This document shows, piece after piece, positions 59,800 through 64,000 of a stretch of 64,000 nucleotides of DNA (within the stretch, counting starts at the first letter, position 1; each line of letters begins with the position of its first letter). The stretch comes from Trichopria drosophilae. Lineage: Eukaryota; Arthropoda; Insecta; Hymenoptera; Diapriidae. A program made the translations under genes and the position numbers. The stretch spans positions 196,524,001-196,588,000 of the forward strand of contig CM059582.1 of the NCBI GenBank assembly GCA_030407085.1, written 5' to 3'. Under the pieces are notes generated by a model. That model was not told where the DNA came from. It saw only the letters and a list, made by a program, of their open reading frames with translations, and did not search any database.

Positions 59800-60260
59800 T
59801 TTGTTCTAATCAATATGTACCTCATTCATTTTTTTGCAACATCCTGGTTTTCTCTTTATGAATATCGAAGAATTTTGCTTAATTTTGAGTAGTATTGTTA
59901 GTCTTGTAGTAGTCAATATGCTCAGAAATATTTTGAAATAAATTAGGAACAAAAATGTTCTTTAAACTACATATATTGCTATAATTAATCGAATAATCTT
60001 TAATTGAGTAAGACATCAAAGAATGTTTTTGCTGTCATGTTAAACTATTAATCCCCAAGTACACTGATTTATTTATAATGAATATTGCTATTTTCTTGGT
60101 TGTTCTTTTGAATGCAGCTTAGCAAATTTTGAAAACATTACTGTCTTTAACTTCCCAGTTTTAAATGTAAGAAAGTATTTTTCGGATACTCGGACCGCAA
60201 AATAGTATGTTGCATACCAAGGGAGTAAAATAGCAAGTTCTCGCCCTAGGGAGTAAAATA
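59800..60260 (+). repeat. Dispersed repeat, copy 1
   Basis: Directly repeated at 63410-63945 in the same order: TTTTTTGCAACATCCTGG, TTTTCTCTTTATGAATATCG, AATTAGGAAC, TAATCTTTAATTGAGTAAG, TTGATTTATT-like blocks, CAGCTTAGCAAATTT and ACTCGGACCGCAAAAT. It ends with CGCCCTAGGGAGTAAAATA. About 70-75% similar by eye. Confidence 0.75.
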
Positions 60261-62185
60261 AAGGTTTGACGCCCTAAATCAATCGAAAAATTGATCCCGA
60301 TACTCAGGGAATAACATTAGATCCCAAAATATTCTTTTTTCGTAATGGCGGGTTCAAAAAGTCGGCTTAAAGGAGAGTCATGTTTTTGAATTTGTGGATT
60401 AAAAGTTTCAAATGTGTTCTTGTGCGTTTGGAAAAACAAAATATAATTTACAGGCGTTTTTTAATTTACTGAACACTATTTTGTCATCAGAATTTTAAAA
60501 TACAAGATGGCGGACTCAATATGGCCGATATTTACAACTGAATTTGTTGTTTCTTATCAAATTTGATCACGAATTTCATGTATAGCCATCAGAATTACTT
60601 TATTTAACATTTTAAAGTTCTTTCTTGTTTTTATTTATTACAAAAATGTTTAAACATTCGACAGTCATCAAAATTGGCTGATTTGAAATTTGTACATAAT
60701 TAATTACAATCCTGATGCATTATTTGCGATAATAACAAAAGTGTAAAAGAAATTTAAATAAAAATTAATAAACAGCTGCCCAAAGTAGTATTAGGCTAAT
60801 CATTTCTGAACGAATGTATTCATTACTAAACGACAACATAGATCTTGCATCATTTTATGAAGACATTTTGAAAAAATATATACATTGATGTTATTAATTC
60901 TTGTTATTTCTTTGAATACTCATTCATTAATTTATAGTAAGTACATTATTTACAATTGATTTATATATGCATTCGTACTATTTGCTATTGATATAATTGT
61001 TTTCTCTTACGATCACAAATAATTCGTTTTTTTTTCTTCAATTCTTAGATTGAACTTTGGGTTTGTAATTATAGTCTTGAACACGGTTTAACACCCTAAA
61101 AAAACCCAAAGAATATAAGAGGAATTTTACGTGTTTAAAGTCATGTCAGAAGTTTTACAAGTGATTAATCATAATTAAAAAAAAGAGTTTACATAACTCG
61201 TACTAGTGTACTAATCTACTACTGTACTAATGCAATGTAAGAAAATTGTTAGTTTAAAGAATGAAAAAAGTTTAAATATATGAACAAAATTAAACTAAAA
61301 TATAAATGCATATATATATAAAATAAATAATAGCAATAAAGAACAATTTTTATGACCGGTGTATGACTAGATCGATGATTTTACGTATGAAAAATCGAAT
61401 AAAACCAACTAAGGAGATACCAGTTTTTATCATGTACCGATGACTTCGAATGTGATAGCTACGCTTGTTTGAGAAAGTTCACTTTATATCTTGTAAATGT
61501 ATTAAATAGTGAATACGTTGAGTTAGAAAATTACTGTAAAGGAAGATCCTTAACAGAAACATTTTTAGAATTATTGCACAAGTATATTTAACCTGTAATA
61601 TCACGTTAAAAATAAATTTAAAAAATACATTATTTAACATTGCTACTATATTATTTTATACGAAAATTACTTATATCAATAGTTTAATTTTACACTATAA
61701 ATTCAGTAAATTTATGTATATCAGTGCAATTCATTTCCCCCCTCAAGTCCATCAAATAATCAAAATTGTCTTCCAGCGTTGAAATCAACCCTCTAAATTA
61801 ATACAAAAAGTATACCATCAATATCGATTAAAAATATTTAAATTTTACCTCTGGTGTAATAAAAGATGAAAATGAATCCTTATTAAAGCTGATTTCGCAT
61901 ATATCACTGTCACCTTCCATTCAAACAGTCCTCTGAAAACTATCGACTGTCTGGAAAGTTTATTTATTCATTTACAAATACATAAATGAAGTATTGACAA
62001 ATTATTTATTATATTACAGACATTAAATTGTTGCTGGTACATGTTACGGTTAGTAAACAAAACAGATTTTAGATTCCATTATTTAGTAAGATTTATTGTT
62101 CTAATTACGTATTTCACTAATAATTAATTGCATATTGAAAACTAGATTTTTTAATTAAACTACTTTGATATAATCAACATTTTCT
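60260..62185. other. AT-rich DNA, no gene recognised
   Basis: 60470-60540 carries CAAGATGGCGGACTC, a word reminiscent of the foldback at 187-843 and the 22-kb MITEs. Otherwise no coding pattern, RNA gene or element ends. Confidence 0.4.
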
Positions 62186-62188
62186 AGA

Positions 62189-62316
62189 GGCTGTCCATAA
62201 ATTACGGAACACCATGTTTTCTGCCCCCTTTCCTTCTGACATAACGCTCTTTGCGTCTTTAAGGCAGGCCCAGACCCCCCTCTCCTAAATTGCTTCATGA
62301 AATTTATAGACGATCC
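62189..62316. mobile_element. Short MITE with GGCTGTCCATAAATTACGG end
   Basis: The left end GGCTGTCCATAAATTACGG is mirrored imperfectly by TGAAATTTATAGACGATCC. The interior is a C-rich tract. The end sequence is a familiar type in insect genomes (GGGCTGTCCATAAA...). About 128 bp, degenerate right end. Confidence 0.65.
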
Positions 62317-62379
62317 CATTAAATTGTATAAATTTTGTGTAATACAGGATGGGAAATGATAATTACAATTATTTTAACA

Positions 62380-62625
62380 CTTTAATAAGAGTGTGAATTC
62401 ACTCTTTCACTAGAGTGGATCAGTGTTCACTTGAAATTAAGAGTAATACATTAACAAACATATCGACATTTGATTGACAATTACAAATAGTTGTTTGTTA
62501 ACTGTCACATTCAATATTAGGAGTGAATTTCTTCACTCTTTCATTTGGAATGACTGATTTCACACTTTTAGAGTGGGCTTTCACTCTTTTTGGAGTGAGC
62601 ACTTTTTTTACTGCAGGTTTGGAGT
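62380..62625. mobile_element. Probable foldback with repeated GAGTGAA/TTCACTC words
   Basis: AAGAGTGTGAATTCACTCTTTC near 62389 and many TTCACTCTT/GAGTGAA pairs up to 62625 allow multiple hairpins. The ends are not resolved. Confidence 0.4.
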
Positions 62626-63405
62626 GAAAATTTCATTCTAAGAAATTTAGCGGATCTCTCCGTCATTTTAAGCTTAAAAATTCTTTTGTCAAAATTTCCG
62701 ACTGTTTTAAGCTTATTTACTCCCTGTAGATCATAATAGAACTGCAAAGGGGGTATGGATTCAAAATAATCTAAAGTCCTCTTCAAAACTAAGAGAAAGT
62801 AAAAATAAGCTACAGCTTATGTGTAAGGGAGAGTTTTTCTTAACAGAAAGAGCTTCACAGGTGGTGATGATGTCATTGTACACTTTAGACGTTTTCACTC
62901 TTTCTTTCCCTGCATAACATTTAAAAATAAAAAAATTGTTACTTTATTTTATTTTATAATTTTTTGTTTCTTTTGCTACAAACAAAGTTTGATGTTTTAA
63001 TGAGTGATTAATTCATAAATAAAAACTGAAATTAAATTTGAAATAGATCACACTTAAATTTAAATGAAAAATTGGGATATTCTGGATTATATTACTATAA
63101 ATACTGCAAATTTATCTCTGTACAGATTATTGGTAAAATAATAACAGCTTCGAAATGAGCTTCAGGATTAATAGTGTATGGACAAAATTGATGATTTAAG
63201 CATTATTGAAATATCGACCATTTGAACTTATTTTTATTATCTTATCAACAGAAATGAATTAAAGAAAATTCATCGTTTGAAATGTATACCTCCAAAAATA
63301 TCTTTTTGGTCTTGTATTCGATACCACATGGTACACTCCTTCATCTTTCTTTCAACAAAGAAGTAATAATGAATCATCTTTTGATGGATTTTCCTGGATA
63401 ATAAT
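62625..63405. other. AT-rich DNA, nothing recognised
   Basis: Only short frames; no repeat with clear ends. Confidence 0.4.
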
Positions 63406-63409
63406 TCTC

Positions 63410-63945
63410 ATAATACTTATTAGATACATTCTAATTAATATTTACGTCATTCACCTTTTTGCAACATTCTGGTTTTCTCTTTATAAATATCGAATTAATT
63501 TCCTAAATGTTCAGTATTATTGTTTGTCCCGTAATAATCGCTGTGTTTGGAAATGAATTAGGACCAAAAATTCTGCTAAAAACTAAAGAAACTGTAATCG
63601 AATGATCTTTAATTAAGTGAGAGTAAAAGAATGTTTTGATTTTCTCGTGAAATCATTAAGGCCCATGTGCATTGATTTATTTAAGACTATTTACGGAATT
63701 TTCAAAAATATATGTTATCTTTGACAACGTAACATTTCTGATCTTTCTACGGTTGCTTTTTCGAATACAACTTAGCAAATTTAAAAAAAATTCTTTTAAC
63801 TTTACTCTTTTGAATGTTAGAAATTCGTTTTCTCAGACTCGGATCGCAAAATTGCTTTTTTGTATATAAAGGGAGGAAAATAACACATTTGCGCCCAAGG
63901 TAGCAAAAAAGCACGTTTTCGCCCTGGGGTGCAAAATAGGTGTTT
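63410..63945 (+). repeat. Dispersed repeat, copy 2
   Basis: Counterpart of 59800-60260: TTTTTGCAACATTCTGG, TTTTCTCTTTATAAATATCG, AATTAGGACC, CAACTTAGCAAATTT, ACTCGGATCGCAAAAT, and then CGCCCTGGGGTGCAAAATA. The motif at its end (CGCCC, a few bases, then GGG and AAAAT) recurs twice in each copy. The 65-codon frame at 63672 is inside the repeat and is not considered a gene. Confidence 0.75.
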
Positions 63946-64000
63946 GCCGACGAGTGCGAGTTTGACTCTCAGCGAAGTGAGCAGATGACAGTACTATCTT

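Noticed and set aside
1..64000. CRISPR array, bacterial operon or phage-like system
   Set aside because: No regularly spaced identical repeats with unique spacers, no ribosome binding sites or dense gene packing; the intron structure shows eukaryotic DNA.

Overview
This is animal, almost certainly insect, genomic DNA. It is AT-rich, genes are split by GT-AG introns, old transposable elements are dense, and an E2F transcription factor is readable on the minus strand. Islands of CpG-rich and GA/CT-microsatellite DNA at about 28, 35, 44, 50 and 54 kb would fit a hymenopteran. That is an impression from composition, not a demonstrated assignment.

Only one gene is securely recognised: an activator-type E2F (E2f1-like) on the minus strand. 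Six coding exons at 19490-19393, 12606-12449, 10832-10703, 8589-8376, 8306-8033 and 7974-7644 join with matching phases at every junction. They give 395 residues: a short N-terminus, a KRRLNL cyclin-binding-like motif, the complete winged-helix DNA-binding domain, a leucine-rich dimerisation helix, the marked box, and the start of an acidic tail. The C-terminal Rb-binding exon was not found. It may lie among the repeats below 7.6 kb, beyond base 1, or be absent from an alternative terminal exon that reads into a stop at 7618-7620.

Region by region: 1-4.5 kb holds nested foldback elements and AT-rich repeats. 4.5-10.7 kb holds a very large inverted repeat whose right arm is nearly the whole E2F intron upstream of the DNA-binding exon and whose left arm lies downstream of exon 6, so three E2F exons sit in the loop. 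11-19.1 kb is E2F introns filled with 5'-truncated non-LTR retrotransposon pieces, a tRNA-like repeat, a roughly 0.75-0.95 kb tandem duplication, and a TTAA-flanked MITE whose empty site is preserved in the sister repeat. 19.1-20.2 kb holds the first coding exon, a GC-richer candidate promoter or leader, and one unrecognised gene-like reading frame. 20.4-23.4 kb is a cluster of terminal-inverted-repeat elements, one inserted inside another repeat.

23.4-64 kb has no recognisable gene. It contains AT-rich DNA, several small foldback MITEs, a 280-bp tandem array at 33 kb, GC-rich or microsatellite islands, and a direct repeat at 60 and 63.6 kb. The point most worth testing is the E2F palindrome. 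In RNA it would pair across exons 4-6, which total 819 nt (273 codons) with identical phase at both ends, a layout favourable to frame-neutral exon skipping or circular RNA. It could also be an assembly artefact.
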